Shown: one piece after another, positions 17,193 through 25,137 of the stretch
How positions within the stretch are numbered: the first letter of the stretch is position 1
Layout of the letters: every line of letters begins with the position of its first letter
Source of the DNA: JANQOH01 sp965200095
Lineage (GTDB): Bacteria; Pseudomonadota; Alphaproteobacteria; UBA7887
Assembly (NCBI GenBank): GCA_965200095.1
Contig: OZ241350.1
Coordinates: 620,001-684,000 of the forward strand
DNA length: 64,000 bases
Reading direction: 5' to 3'
Translations under genes and position numbers: made by a program
The notes under the pieces: model-generated
What the model was told of the DNA's origin: nothing
Database searches by the model: none
The model's input: the letters and a program-made list of their open reading frames with translations, nothing else

Positions 17193-18218
17193 CTATTCCG
17201 CGCCGAGCAGGCCGATGCGGCGCAGGAACGCCGTTTGCGCGGCATAGGCGCGCTCCGCCATCGGGCTGCGCTCCGACCATTCGCGCCAGACGCCGATCGC
17301 GATATCGCGCAATTTCTGGCGTTCCGCAGCCGGCCAGTCGATGACCTCGACCCCCGCCGCGCGCGCCGCCCGCGCGTCGTCGAGGTCGCGCAGCTCCAGG
17401 CGCCGCGTGATGTCGCGCGCGAAGTCCGCCACCGCGGTTTCCATGATCGCCCTGAGGTCGTCCGACAGCGCCTCCCAGCGCGCCGGGCGCACCGCCATGT
17501 CGATGATCGGCATGGAGTGGATGCCGGGGTAGATCGGATAGCGCGCCACTTCGTGAAAGCCGAGGTGATGGTTCATCGAAAAGGTCGACCAGTCGGCGGC
17601 GTCCACCACCCCGCGCTCGAGGGCGGTGAACACTTCCGCCGACGGGAGGTTGACCGGCGCCGCGCCGATGCGCTGGAAGATGTCCTGCGCCATGCCTTCC
17701 GGCGCGCGCAGTTTCACGCCCGGGAAATCCGCCACCGCGCGCAGCGGGATCTTCGAGACGAAGGCTTCCTTGCCGGTGGTGCTGCCGCCGATGTAGTGGA
17801 CCCCGTGCCGCGCGTAGAGTTCGCGCAGCAGCTCGTCGCCGCCGCCGCGGCGCATGAACGCCAGCATCTGGTCCGGGTGTTCGTAGGCGGCGATGAGGTC
17901 GCCGAGAAGCGCGAACCCCGCGTCCTTGCCGGAGAAATACACCGTCGCGGTCAGATGTCCGTCGAGGATCCCCGCCGCTATGGCGTCCAGCGTCTCGTTG
18001 TATTGCACGATGGAGCCCACCGGCGCGAGGCGGATGCCGAGCCGCCCGCCGGTGAGGGCCTCGACGCCGTTCGCCCACTCCTCGGCTATCGTATAGGCGA
18101 TGTCGCCGGCGGTGTTCGCCGCCTGGACCGTCCAGACCGTATCCGCCGCGCCGCCCGGCCGCGGCGCCAGCGCGGCGAGCGCCAGAGAGAGGGCGCCGGC
18201 CGCCGCGCGCGGCTTCAT
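17193..18218 (-). CDS. TRAP transporter solute-binding protein (DctP family), second copy
   Basis: A 341-residue periplasmic protein with a signal peptide (MKPRAAAGALSLALAALAPR). DctP hallmarks are WANGVEALTGGRLGIRLAP, the ligand-arginine region FPGVKLRAPEGMAQDIF and ALERGVVDAADWSTF. It is clearly a paralogue of the upstream binding protein (shared RIGAAPVN, EVFTALERGVV and similar). The ATG overlaps the upstream stop as ATGA, giving translational coupling. Having two binding proteins for one DctQM pair suggests two ligands or a heteromeric receptor. Confidence 0.93.
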   Translation of the reverse strand: MKPRAAAGALSLALAALAPRPGGAADTVWTVQAANTAGDIAYTIAEEWANGVEALTGGRLGIRLAPVGSIVQYNETLDAIAAGILDGHLTATVYFSGKDAGFALLGDLIAAYEHPDQMLAFMRRGGGDELLRELYARHGVHYIGGSTTGKEAFVSKIPLRAVADFPGVKLRAPEGMAQDIFQRIGAAPVNLPSAEVFTALERGVVDAADWSTFSMNHHLGFHEVARYPIYPGIHSMPIIDMAVRPARWEALSDDLRAIMETAVADFARDITRRLELRDLDDARAARAAGVEVIDWPAAERQKLRDIAIGVWREWSERSPMAERAYAAQTAFLRRIGLLGAE

Positions 18219-19282
18219 TCCCCGTCCTCCAGCAGGCCGAGCCGGCGCAGGAACGCGATATGCGACTCGTACATGCGTTGCGCCATCGGGCTGCCCGATG
18301 CGTATTCCGCCCATACGGGAACCGCGACCTCGCGGAATTTGCGGCGCTCCTCGCTGCTCCAGTCGATGAGTTCGACGCCGTTGGCCGCCGCGCCCGCGGC
18401 GACCGCGGCGTCCTGCATGCCGATGCGCTCCACCATGTCGCGGTTGAAGTCGCGCACCGCCATTTCCACCAGCAGCGCGATGTCGTCCGGCAGCGCGTTC
18501 CAGCGCTCCATGTTCACCGCGACATCGGCCATCGGCGCGGAATGAAAGCCCGGAAACAGCGGATAGGGGGCGATGGCGTGGTAGCCGAGATCGTCGTTCA
18601 TCCCCAGCGTGCCCCAGTCCGCCGCCTCGACGACGCCGCGTTCGAGCGCCGTATAGACCTCCGCCCCGGGGATGTTCACCGGCGCGGCGCCGATACGCTG
18701 GAAGATGATCTGCGACATGCCTTCGGGCGCGCGCAGTTTCACGCCGCGAAAATCCTCCAGCGTGCGGATCGGGGTTTTCGACGGGATCGACTCGATCCCC
18801 CACGACACCCCGCCCACGTAATGGAGGCCGTAGCGCGCGTACAGCTCGCGCGCCAGTTCGATGCCGCCGCCGTAGTTCAGCCACATGTGGATCTGGCGCG
18901 CGTCCTCGTAGCCGCCGTTCAGGTCGGCGAGGATGGCGAAGGCCGGATCCTTGCCCGCGAAATAGCCCGACCCTCCGTGCTGCGCGTCGAGAATGCCGAC
19001 GGACACCGCATCGAGGGTTTCGTTGTAGGCCACCACCGCGCCGACCGGCAGCGGGTCGATCGCCAGCCGGCCCCCGGTCAGCGACTCCACTTTCGCGCAG
19101 AAGTCCTCGAACACCCGCTGATTGATCGTGCCCGCCTGCCAGATCGACTGCATTTTCCAGCGGAATTCCTGCGCCGCCGCCGGGCCGGCCGAAACCGCGA
19201 CCGAGGCGAAGGCGCCGCACAGTGCGCCGGCGACGAGAGCGCGGCGCAGGGCGCAGCTCAGGAACCGGGCAAGGGCGGTCAT
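18215..19282 (-). CDS. TRAP transporter solute-binding protein (DctP family), first copy
   Basis: A 355-residue periplasmic protein with signal sequence ending SAGPAAAQ. It shows CAKVESLTGGRLAIDPLPV, FRGVKLRAPEGMSQIIFQRI and ALERGVVEAADWGTLGMND, diagnostic of DctP. The arginine in KLRAPEG is the usual carboxylate-binding residue. The gene starts seven bases after the PhyH stop and overlaps the second DctP gene by four bases. It has about half identity by eye to its neighbour. Confidence 0.93.
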   Translation of the reverse strand: MTALARFLSCALRRALVAGALCGAFASVAVSAGPAAAQEFRWKMQSIWQAGTINQRVFEDFCAKVESLTGGRLAIDPLPVGAVVAYNETLDAVSVGILDAQHGGSGYFAGKDPAFAILADLNGGYEDARQIHMWLNYGGGIELARELYARYGLHYVGGVSWGIESIPSKTPIRTLEDFRGVKLRAPEGMSQIIFQRIGAAPVNIPGAEVYTALERGVVEAADWGTLGMNDDLGYHAIAPYPLFPGFHSAPMADVAVNMERWNALPDDIALLVEMAVRDFNRDMVERIGMQDAAVAAGAAANGVELIDWSSEERRKFREVAVPVWAEYASGSPMAQRMYESHIAFLRRLGLLEDGE

Positions 19283-19289
19283 GACGGCT

Positions 19290-20123
19290 TCACGAATAGG
19301 CCGCGCGCTCGGTTCCCCGGTAGAGAAGCTGGCCGTGCAGCGCGGCCGCGCGCGTATGGGCCGCCATCGCCTCCGGATGCAGGTCGGCGGCGGGCGCCGG
19401 CTCGGGTTCGAAATTGCCGAAACGGTCTTCCCCGCGGACCAGAACCGCGGAATCGCGCGGCCCGTTCGTCTGGCGGATATGGGGGGGTATGTAGCGCATG
19501 GCGAAACCGATGCGGCGGTCGTCGGACGGGTTCGGCTCCGACCCGTGAATGAGACGGACGTGATGCAGCGACATTTCGCCCGGGCGCAGGACGATATCCA
19601 CCGCCTCGCTCTCGTCCACCTCGCAATTCACCACCTGGCCGCGGCTGAGCATGTTGGCCCCGGCGTGCGTGTCGGTGTGGGCGATCTGGTCGCGCTTGTG
19701 GCTGCCGGGGATCGCCCTCATGCAGCCGTTGTCGCGCCGGCTCGGACTCAACGCCACCCAGGCGGTCGTCACATCGGGCGCGCTGAGCCCCCAATAGGTG
19801 GAGTCCTGATGCCAGCTGACATAGCCGGGGTCGCGCGCCTCCTTGGTGAAGAACGACGACGCCCAGCACAGGATATCCGGCCCCAGCACGTCCTCCACGC
19901 CGTCGAGCACGCGCTCATTGCGCACCAGCCCGTCGAGAAAGGTGAAGATGAGGTGGGGCTTGAAGCGCAGTTTGCCGGCGAGCGGCCCTCCGGTTTCCGC
20001 CTCGGCGGCTTCCAGTTTCGCGCGCAGGCGGGCCGCGTCTTCCTCGGACATCACCCGCAGCGGCGCTACGTAACCGTCGCGTTCGTAGGCGCCGGTCTGC
20101 GCCTCGGTCAACAATTTGCCCAT
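19290..20123 (-). CDS. phytanoyl-CoA dioxygenase (PhyH) family protein
   Basis: A 277-residue Fe(II)/2-oxoglutarate oxygenase. The iron triad is His105 and Asp107 (WHQDSTYWG) with His193 (LIHGSEPN), and the 2-oxoglutarate arginine is Arg204 (DDRRIGFAMRYIP). The start ERDGYVAPLRVMSEEDAARL is typical. Family members hydroxylate acyl-CoAs or small acids. First gene of the minus-strand island, so it may act on the compound brought in by the TRAP system. The ATG at 20123 has a GGGAGCGGGGCG ribosome site. Confidence 0.9.
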   Translation of the reverse strand: MGKLLTEAQTGAYERDGYVAPLRVMSEEDAARLRAKLEAAEAETGGPLAGKLRFKPHLIFTFLDGLVRNERVLDGVEDVLGPDILCWASSFFTKEARDPGYVSWHQDSTYWGLSAPDVTTAWVALSPSRRDNGCMRAIPGSHKRDQIAHTDTHAGANMLSRGQVVNCEVDESEAVDIVLRPGEMSLHHVRLIHGSEPNPSDDRRIGFAMRYIPPHIRQTNGPRDSAVLVRGEDRFGNFEPEPAPAADLHPEAMAAHTRAAALHGQLLYRGTERAAYS

Positions 20124-20203
20124 CGCCCCGCTCCCGTCCGGTTTCCGGCCGCTGTCCTCCGGCGCAAGTTACAGGCGTTCGCCCGCCGCCGCAATCGGCG
20201 CCA

Positions 20204-20364
20204 GCGGTTCTCATTATGGCGATGGACGTTGCTTCCTGGGAGCGCCGGCGTCTCGCCGGCATCTTGTTTTCGCGCGTTTCGCGCGCGTGCCGGCGAGACG
20301 CCGGCGCTCCCAGGGGCGGCTGCGACGGATCCGCCGCACCGCTCCAGGCCAAAATGAGAATTGC
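20204..20364 (+). repeat. interspersed inverted-repeat element family 2, copy 1 (161 bp)
   Basis: Terminal inverted repeats at 20204-20220 (GCGGTTCTCATTATGGC) and 20348-20364 (GCCAAAATGAGAATTGC) match at 14 of 17 positions. Inside lies a long hairpin whose arms contain GGGAGCGCCGGCGTCTCGCC and its reverse complement. A second element of 164 bp with the same ends and a similar internal hairpin is at 26225-26388. The element sits in the divergent region between the PhyH gene and chvI. Confidence 0.85.
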
Positions 20365-20485
20365 TGAATCGGCGCTCCAGGGAGGCGATATCCATCGCCG
20401 CGACGAGAACCTCGGCGCGCCTTGCGCGGCCCGGGCTTCCCATCCGCCCCGGGCGCCCCATATTCGGGGCGGGGAGGGCTGCGCC

Positions 20486-21193
20486 GTGACGACCCGCATC
20501 GCCATTGTCGACGACGACCGCAATATCCTGACCTCCGTCGGCATCGCCCTCGAGGCCGAGGGCTTCGAGGCGCGCGGCTACCCCGACGGCGCGAGCGCGC
20601 TCCGGGAGTTCCTTCGCAACCCCCCGGACCTCTGCATCCTCGACATCAAGATGCCGCGCATGGACGGCCTCGAATTGCTGACCCGCCTGCGCCGCGAATC
20701 GACCCTTCCCGTGATCTTCCTCACCTCGAAGGACGACGAGCTCGACGAACTTCTGGGTCTCAAACTGGGCGCCGACGACTACATCGCCAAGCCGTTCTCG
20801 CAGCGCCTGCTCATTGAACGGGTGCGCGCCCTGTTGCGGCGCGTCGCGCTCTCCGGCGTTCCCGCCGGCGCGGCGGGCCGCGAGGAGGAGCCCGCCCTGC
20901 GCCGCGGCGCGCTGGTTCTCGACCCGGCGCGTCATCTGTGCGCGTGGAAGGACGAGACGGTCGCGCTGACCGTCACCGAGTTCCTGATCCTCAAGGCGCT
21001 GGCGTCCCGTCCCGGCCATGTGCGCAGCCGCAACCAGCTCATGGACGCCGCCTATGGCGAAGGCATATTCGTCGACGACCGGACCATCGACAGCCACATC
21101 AAGCGGATGCGGCGCAAATTCCGCGCCGCGGACCCCGAATTCGCGCAGATCGAGACCCTGTATGGGATCGGCTATCGCTACCGCGAGGCGTAA
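20486..21193 (+). CDS. chvI: ChvI-type response regulator
   Basis: A 235-residue OmpR-family regulator. The receiver domain has the acidic pocket DDD (9-11), phospho-acceptor Asp53 (ILDIKMPRMDGLEL), Thr in FLTSKDDE and Lys in IAKPFSQRLL. The winged helix follows from about residue 135 (LTVTEFLILKALASRPGHV, RTIDSHIKRMRRKFR). The QLMDAAYGEGIFVDDRTID block is characteristic of ChvI. The GTG at 20486 has a GGGGAGGG ribosome site. It is paired with ChvG, which in alphaproteobacteria controls envelope and acid responses. Confidence 0.93.
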   Translation: MTTRIAIVDDDRNILTSVGIALEAEGFEARGYPDGASALREFLRNPPDLCILDIKMPRMDGLELLTRLRRESTLPVIFLTSKDDELDELLGLKLGADDYIAKPFSQRLLIERVRALLRRVALSGVPAGAAGREEEPALRRGALVLDPARHLCAWKDETVALTVTEFLILKALASRPGHVRSRNQLMDAAYGEGIFVDDRTIDSHIKRMRRKFRAADPEFAQIETLYGIGYRYREA

Positions 21194-22787
21194 CCCGCGC
21201 AGGGCGCCCGGCGGCGCGCGGCGACGGCGGCGTTTCTCGGCGCTTACCCGCAAGGTCCTCGCGGTCAATCTGCTGGCCGTCGGCATCGTCGTCGTGGGGG
21301 TGTTCCATCTCGACCAGTATCGGCGCGGGTTGATCCAGGGCCGGCTCGACGTGCTCGTCGCGCAGGGGCGGATCGTCGCCGCCGCCCTCGCCGAGACGGC
21401 GGTGCCGGGGGACCCGGCGGCGCCGCAATTCCTCGATATCCGCCGCGCCCGCCAGCTGGCGGCGGCGCTGATGAGACCCGCCGGGCCGCGGGCGCGGGTG
21501 TTCGACGCCCGCGGCGAGCTCGTCGCCGACAGTCGAGGCGCCGCCCGCGCCGGCGTCGCCATTCGCGAATTGCCTCCTCCGGAGACCGCCGGTTCGCCCC
21601 TCCGCCGCGCGGCCGGTTTCCTCGACCGCCAGCTCACCCGCTATCTGCCGCGCGCGGTCGAGGAGGAGCACCGGCGGGCGGAGTATTACGCCGAGGCGGT
21701 CGCGGCCCTGCGCGGCGAGGTCGGCGCCCAGGCGCGGCGCGGCTCCGACGGGCGGATCGCCCTTTCCGTCGGCGTCCCCATCGCGCGCTTCAAGAAGGTC
21801 GTGGGCGCGCTCCTGATCACGGCGGGGACCCCGGGCGTCGAGGACATGGTGCGCGAGACCCGGCGCGATGTGCTTCTGCTCGCGCTCGGCGTGCTCTGCG
21901 TGACGGTCCTCCTGTCGCTCTATCTCGCGGGGACGCTGACGCGGCCCGTGCGCCGGCTCGCCGCCGCGGCGGAGCGCGTCACCGCAGGGCGCGACGCGCC
22001 CGCGGCGATCCCCGACCTCAGCGGCCGCGGCGACGAGATCGGCGACCTTTCCCTCGCCCTGCGGCGCATGACTGCGGAACTGCGGGACCGCGTCGACGAG
22101 ATCGCGCGCTTCGCCGCCGATGTCGCGCATGAGCTCAAGAACCCGCTGTCGAGTCTGCGCAGCGCCGCCGAGACGTTCGTCCGCGTCGAGGACGCGGACG
22201 CGCGGCGGCGCCTGGGCGATGTGATCGTCCAGGACATCGGACGCATGGACCGCCTCATCGGCGACATTTCCGCCGCCTCGCGGCTCGACGCCGAACTGAC
22301 GCGCGCGCCGGAAGGCGCCGTCGACCTCGCCGCGTTGCTGCGCACCCTGGTCTCGGTCGAGCGCGCCAAACGCGATGACCGCGGGCCGGAGATCGTCTTC
22401 GAGGCCGAGCCGTCCGGCGCCGTCCCCGTGACGGCGCTCGAGGACCGCCTGGGCCAGGTTTTCCGCAATCTCATCGACAATGCGGTTTCGTTCAGCCCGC
22501 CGGACGGCGCGATCCGCATACGCCTGACCGCGGACGGGGACGACGCGCGCGTTTCGGTGGAGGATGACGGCCCGGGGCTGCCGCCGGGCAAGCTCTCGGC
22601 GGTCTTCGACCGCTTCTACAGCGAGCGTCCGCCGGGCGAGGCGTTCGGTCTGCATTCGGGCCTCGGCCTGAACATCGCCCGCCGCATCGTCGAGGCGCAT
22701 GGCGGCCGCCTTCATGCGGAGAACCGCCCCGGCGCGACCCCCGGCGCCGTCGCCGGCGCCCGCTTCGTCGTCCGGTTGCCGCGCTGA
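21162..22787 (+). CDS. chvG: ChvG-type sensor histidine kinase
   Basis: A 541-residue inner-membrane kinase with a basic N-terminus, helix 1 (about 31-49), a periplasmic sensor of about 180 residues, helix 2 (about 235-258), HAMP, phospho-acceptor His323 (DVAHELKNPLSSLRSAAETF) and an ATPase domain with NLIDNAVSFSP, DDGPGLPP and GLGLNIARRIVEAHGG. The only in-frame ATG before helix 1 is at 21162, inside the 3' end of chvI, giving a 32-base overlap. In related systems the periplasmic partner ExoR represses ChvG; no exoR or hprK is adjacent here. Confidence 0.92.
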   Translation: MGSAIATARRNPRRAPGGARRRRRFSALTRKVLAVNLLAVGIVVVGVFHLDQYRRGLIQGRLDVLVAQGRIVAAALAETAVPGDPAAPQFLDIRRARQLAAALMRPAGPRARVFDARGELVADSRGAARAGVAIRELPPPETAGSPLRRAAGFLDRQLTRYLPRAVEEEHRRAEYYAEAVAALRGEVGAQARRGSDGRIALSVGVPIARFKKVVGALLITAGTPGVEDMVRETRRDVLLLALGVLCVTVLLSLYLAGTLTRPVRRLAAAAERVTAGRDAPAAIPDLSGRGDEIGDLSLALRRMTAELRDRVDEIARFAADVAHELKNPLSSLRSAAETFVRVEDADARRRLGDVIVQDIGRMDRLIGDISAASRLDAELTRAPEGAVDLAALLRTLVSVERAKRDDRGPEIVFEAEPSGAVPVTALEDRLGQVFRNLIDNAVSFSPPDGAIRIRLTADGDDARVSVEDDGPGLPPGKLSAVFDRFYSERPPGEAFGLHSGLGLNIARRIVEAHGGRLHAENRPGATPGAVAGARFVVRLPR

Positions 22788-22866
22788 CCGCACGGTCCGG
22801 CCGACGGCGCGCCCGGCTGCGCGTCGTTGCGGGACCCGCGCGGTTTTTCCCGGGAGCGCCGGCGAG

Positions 22867-23487
22867 CTGGAGCTGTCTGTCCTTATCCTCTGTCGCGACG
22901 AGGAGAAGGCGATAGCGCATTGCGTGGGCGAGGCGCCGGGGTTCCTGAAACGCCGGGACGCCGCCGGCGAAGTCGTGGTCGTGGACAACGGCAGTCGCGA
23001 CCGTTCGGCGGCCGTGGCGCGCGCGGCCGGAGCGCGGGTCGTGCACGAGGCGCGGGCGGGATACGGCAACACGATCGTCGCCGGCGTCGAGGCGGCGGCC
23101 GGTCGTTACGCAATTCTCGGAGACGGCGACGGGGAGCACGATCCGGGCGCGCTCGATGTCTTTCTGGACAAGCTGCGCGAGGGGCATGACTTCGTGTTCG
23201 GCAACCGCTTCTCCGGGGGAATCGACCCCGGCGCGATGCCGTTTCTCCGGCGCCGCATCGGCAACCCCCTGCTGTCGGGCGTCGGCAAACTGCTCAGCGG
23301 CGCGCCGCTCGGGGATTTCCATTGCGGGTTGCGCGGGTTCCGCGTCGAGGCGGCGCGGGCGCTCGGGCTCCGATGTCCGGGGATGGAGTGCGCGACCGAG
23401 ATGATCGTCAAGGCCGTCCGCGATTGTCGCCGCTTTGCCCGGAGCGTTGGTTCTGTTCAAACAAAGTCTATGGCGGGACGATATTGA
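22867..23487 (+). pseudogene. truncated family 2 glycosyltransferase (DPM1-like) remnant
   Basis: Residues ELSVLILCRDEEKAIAHCVG, VVVDNGSRDRSAAVARAAGA, GYGNTIVAGVEAA, GDGDGEHDP and DFHCGLRGFRVEAARALGL match polyprenyl-phosphate glycosyltransferases. After MECATEMIVKAV the similarity stops and an unrelated tail of about 20 residues ends at 23487. There is no ATG, GTG or TTG at the expected start (the codon is CTG at 22867), and in-frame ATGs lie only inside chvG. Loss of both the start and the C-terminal third suggests a decayed gene. It partly overlaps the next fragment in another frame. Confidence 0.6.
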
Positions 23488-23506
23488 GCCGGCGGTCGCC
23501 GGTGCG

Positions 23507-24004
23507 ATGACGCCGGTCGCGCGCGCCGATTTCGACGTCTACCTCGCAAACGGGGGAAGAAGGATAATCTACGTGAAGGAGAATTGCGTCGATGGCGGTC
23601 GGTCTCCCTGGGTCGAGAAGCCCCAGGGAGGCTGGCATCCTCGCTTCTTTTTGTATTCGCGCCCGAAAGGCGGGGCGTCCCGGGATCGCACCGATTTCAA
23701 ATTTTTCGGAGCGGACTTCGCAATGCGCAACGGTTCGCAATGCGTTGCGATGAAGTCGCTTCCGTCTCCGCTCCATAACTTGAAATCGGTTGAGACCGGA
23801 CAGTCTGACAGACGAGGTACATTATGGTCTGTCGCTATGGAATTCACGGGCGGCGACCTGACAGGCCCATTCGCCCTGTGCGGCGATCTCGCCGCCGGAC
23901 GGGTCTATGGGGATGATGCAATGACATATGCCGTGCATGTCAATGACGGCGAGTCAAGTTTGTGTTCTCTTTCATGCTTGAGGGAGGATCCCGGGACGAA
24001 ATAA
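23507..24004 (+). CDS. orphan C-terminal domain related to membrane glycosyltransferase proteins, probable remnant
   Basis: A 165-residue frame (it can be extended upstream to a TTG at 23435). The first half, ARADFDVYLANGGRRIIYVK, then PRFFLYSRPKG, TDFKFFGADFAM, CVAMKSLPSPLHNLKSVETG and LWSVAMEF, resembles a domain I recall at the C-terminus of alphaproteobacterial glycosyltransferase-39-like proteins (SDFDVYL, IYVKEPC, FFLHVFP, IRTGQ). The membrane part expected upstream is missing. The remaining residues to the stop look unconserved. Base composition is lower in GC than the surroundings. It is probably the tail of a gene that once followed the family 2 transferase. Confidence 0.45.
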   Translation: MTPVARADFDVYLANGGRRIIYVKENCVDGGRSPWVEKPQGGWHPRFFLYSRPKGGASRDRTDFKFFGADFAMRNGSQCVAMKSLPSPLHNLKSVETGQSDRRGTLWSVAMEFTGGDLTGPFALCGDLAAGRVYGDDAMTYAVHVNDGESSLCSLSCLREDPGTK

Positions 24005-24529
24005 CGGACACTTTCGACGTTGAGGGCATAGGTTTCCCGGTATCTCAAACGATACGCCAGGGATGGAAACAACCTCTCCCGGTTCCACGACGCCGGCGCG
24101 GGTCGGCTGTCTAACGCCGCCGGGATATTGCCGGTCATCGGCGCGCAGGCGATGTTCGGCGCTTTCCTGCTTTCGCTGCCGTCGATGCGGACGGGTCGTC
24201 GGTGAACGGCGAATGCGTCGGTTATGCCTTCGGGCGCTGCCGCGAAACCGGGGACGCGCCCGCGCCCCCGAGGACGCTTGCGTTAACGATACAAGGGCCG
24301 AGAACGAAACTCTGGCGACATTCGCCACCGAGCGAGCGTTCCGGACAACCGCGCGAACGCGCTCTCCTCGCCGCGTACTCCGCCCCTGGAGGCGCGCCGC
24401 TTCGCGGGGCTTTCCGGAAACGGATCGTTCGGGCCGGGCGGCTTTTGCAGCCGTCGTCCCTGCCCGAACCCTGCGGATCGCACTTGTCCGAATTGACAGC
24501 GTAGGGGGATGACCTCGTTCAGACACATA
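24005..24529. other. intergenic stretch with no supported gene
   Basis: About 525 bases of mixed composition between the glycosyltransferase remnant and the second repeat island. Open frames near 24063-24512 in both directions have no family features. No RNA gene or promoter was recognised. Confidence 0.5.
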
Positions 24530-24817
24530 TATGAGACCTCTGCATAACCGGTTGCGCTTGCCGCAGGATCGCGGTCCCGCGTTTTACGACGCTCCCGAAC
24601 TTGCCGGCAGAGCATAACGACGCATGATGAAATCGCGAAAATCCACCCTCTCTCCCTCTTTCCCGCGAAAGAGCGCGTGAAGAAATCAAGAGACGCTACT
24701 ACTCTTCGTCATTCCCGCGAAAGCGGGAATCTATTGCGGCGTTTTCGTAATAAAACGGGCCGATATAGCGGACGTCCGCCTCCGGATTCCCGCTTTCGCG
24801 GGAATGACGAAGAGTGG
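24530..24817 (+). repeat. interspersed repeat family 1, copy B
   Basis: It begins with the same 20 bases as copy A (TATGAGACCTCTGCATAACC). It follows the same diverged body (CAGGATCGCG, CCCGAAC, GCATAACGA) and the same AGACGCTACTACTCTTCGTC lead-in. It then has a forward core at 24717-24741 and an inverted core at 24785-24809 extending to GAAGAGT. Length and order match 11899-12192. Confidence 0.8.
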
Positions 24818-24900
24818 TGGGCGGACTGTTGAGTTTCACAACGCCAATTCTACCGGTTCTCCAGACGTCATTGTGGGGGTCGTCCGAATTTCTTCACACG

Positions 24901-24974
24901 TTCTTTCGCGGGAATGACGAGTATTTGTAACGCTATTCGATTTCTTCACACACTCTTTCGCAAGAATGACGAAG
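24901..24974 (+). repeat. repeat family 1 tail module
   Basis: This stretch, containing GACGAGTATTTGTAACGCT and ATTTCTTCACACACTCTTTC, is the counterpart of 12719-12790 with only a few changes, in the same orientation. Confidence 0.75.
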
Positions 24975-25049
24975 TATTATTCGATGGGTATTGTCTTTAC
25001 AATACCGTTACCTCGGCGATCCGTCCATCACGATGAGAGGCGCGCGATT
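24969..25049 (-). repeat. 81-bp module, inverse of 12550-12630
   Basis: The reverse complement reads with CGCCGAGGTAACGGTATTGT and matches 12550-12630 at about 90% with one base less. It lies about 90 bases upstream of the transposase start. Confidence 0.85.
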
Positions 25050-25137
25050 CCTTCTCAGTGTCCGTATCGAAATGAGTTGAGTGATTTCAGGCGGTTGCGA
25101 TTCACCGGTTGTGGCTGGCAACCCGGTGAGGCGCGAC

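Noticed and set aside
15178..17247. A 689-codon plus-strand frame opposite dctM and dctQ
   Set aside because: The minus strand encodes membrane proteins with exact family motifs; the plus frame is His/Gln/Arg-rich shadow sequence.
24202..24504. A 100-codon frame in the intergenic zone
   Set aside because: No family features, no ribosome site and competing frames; the region looks non-coding.
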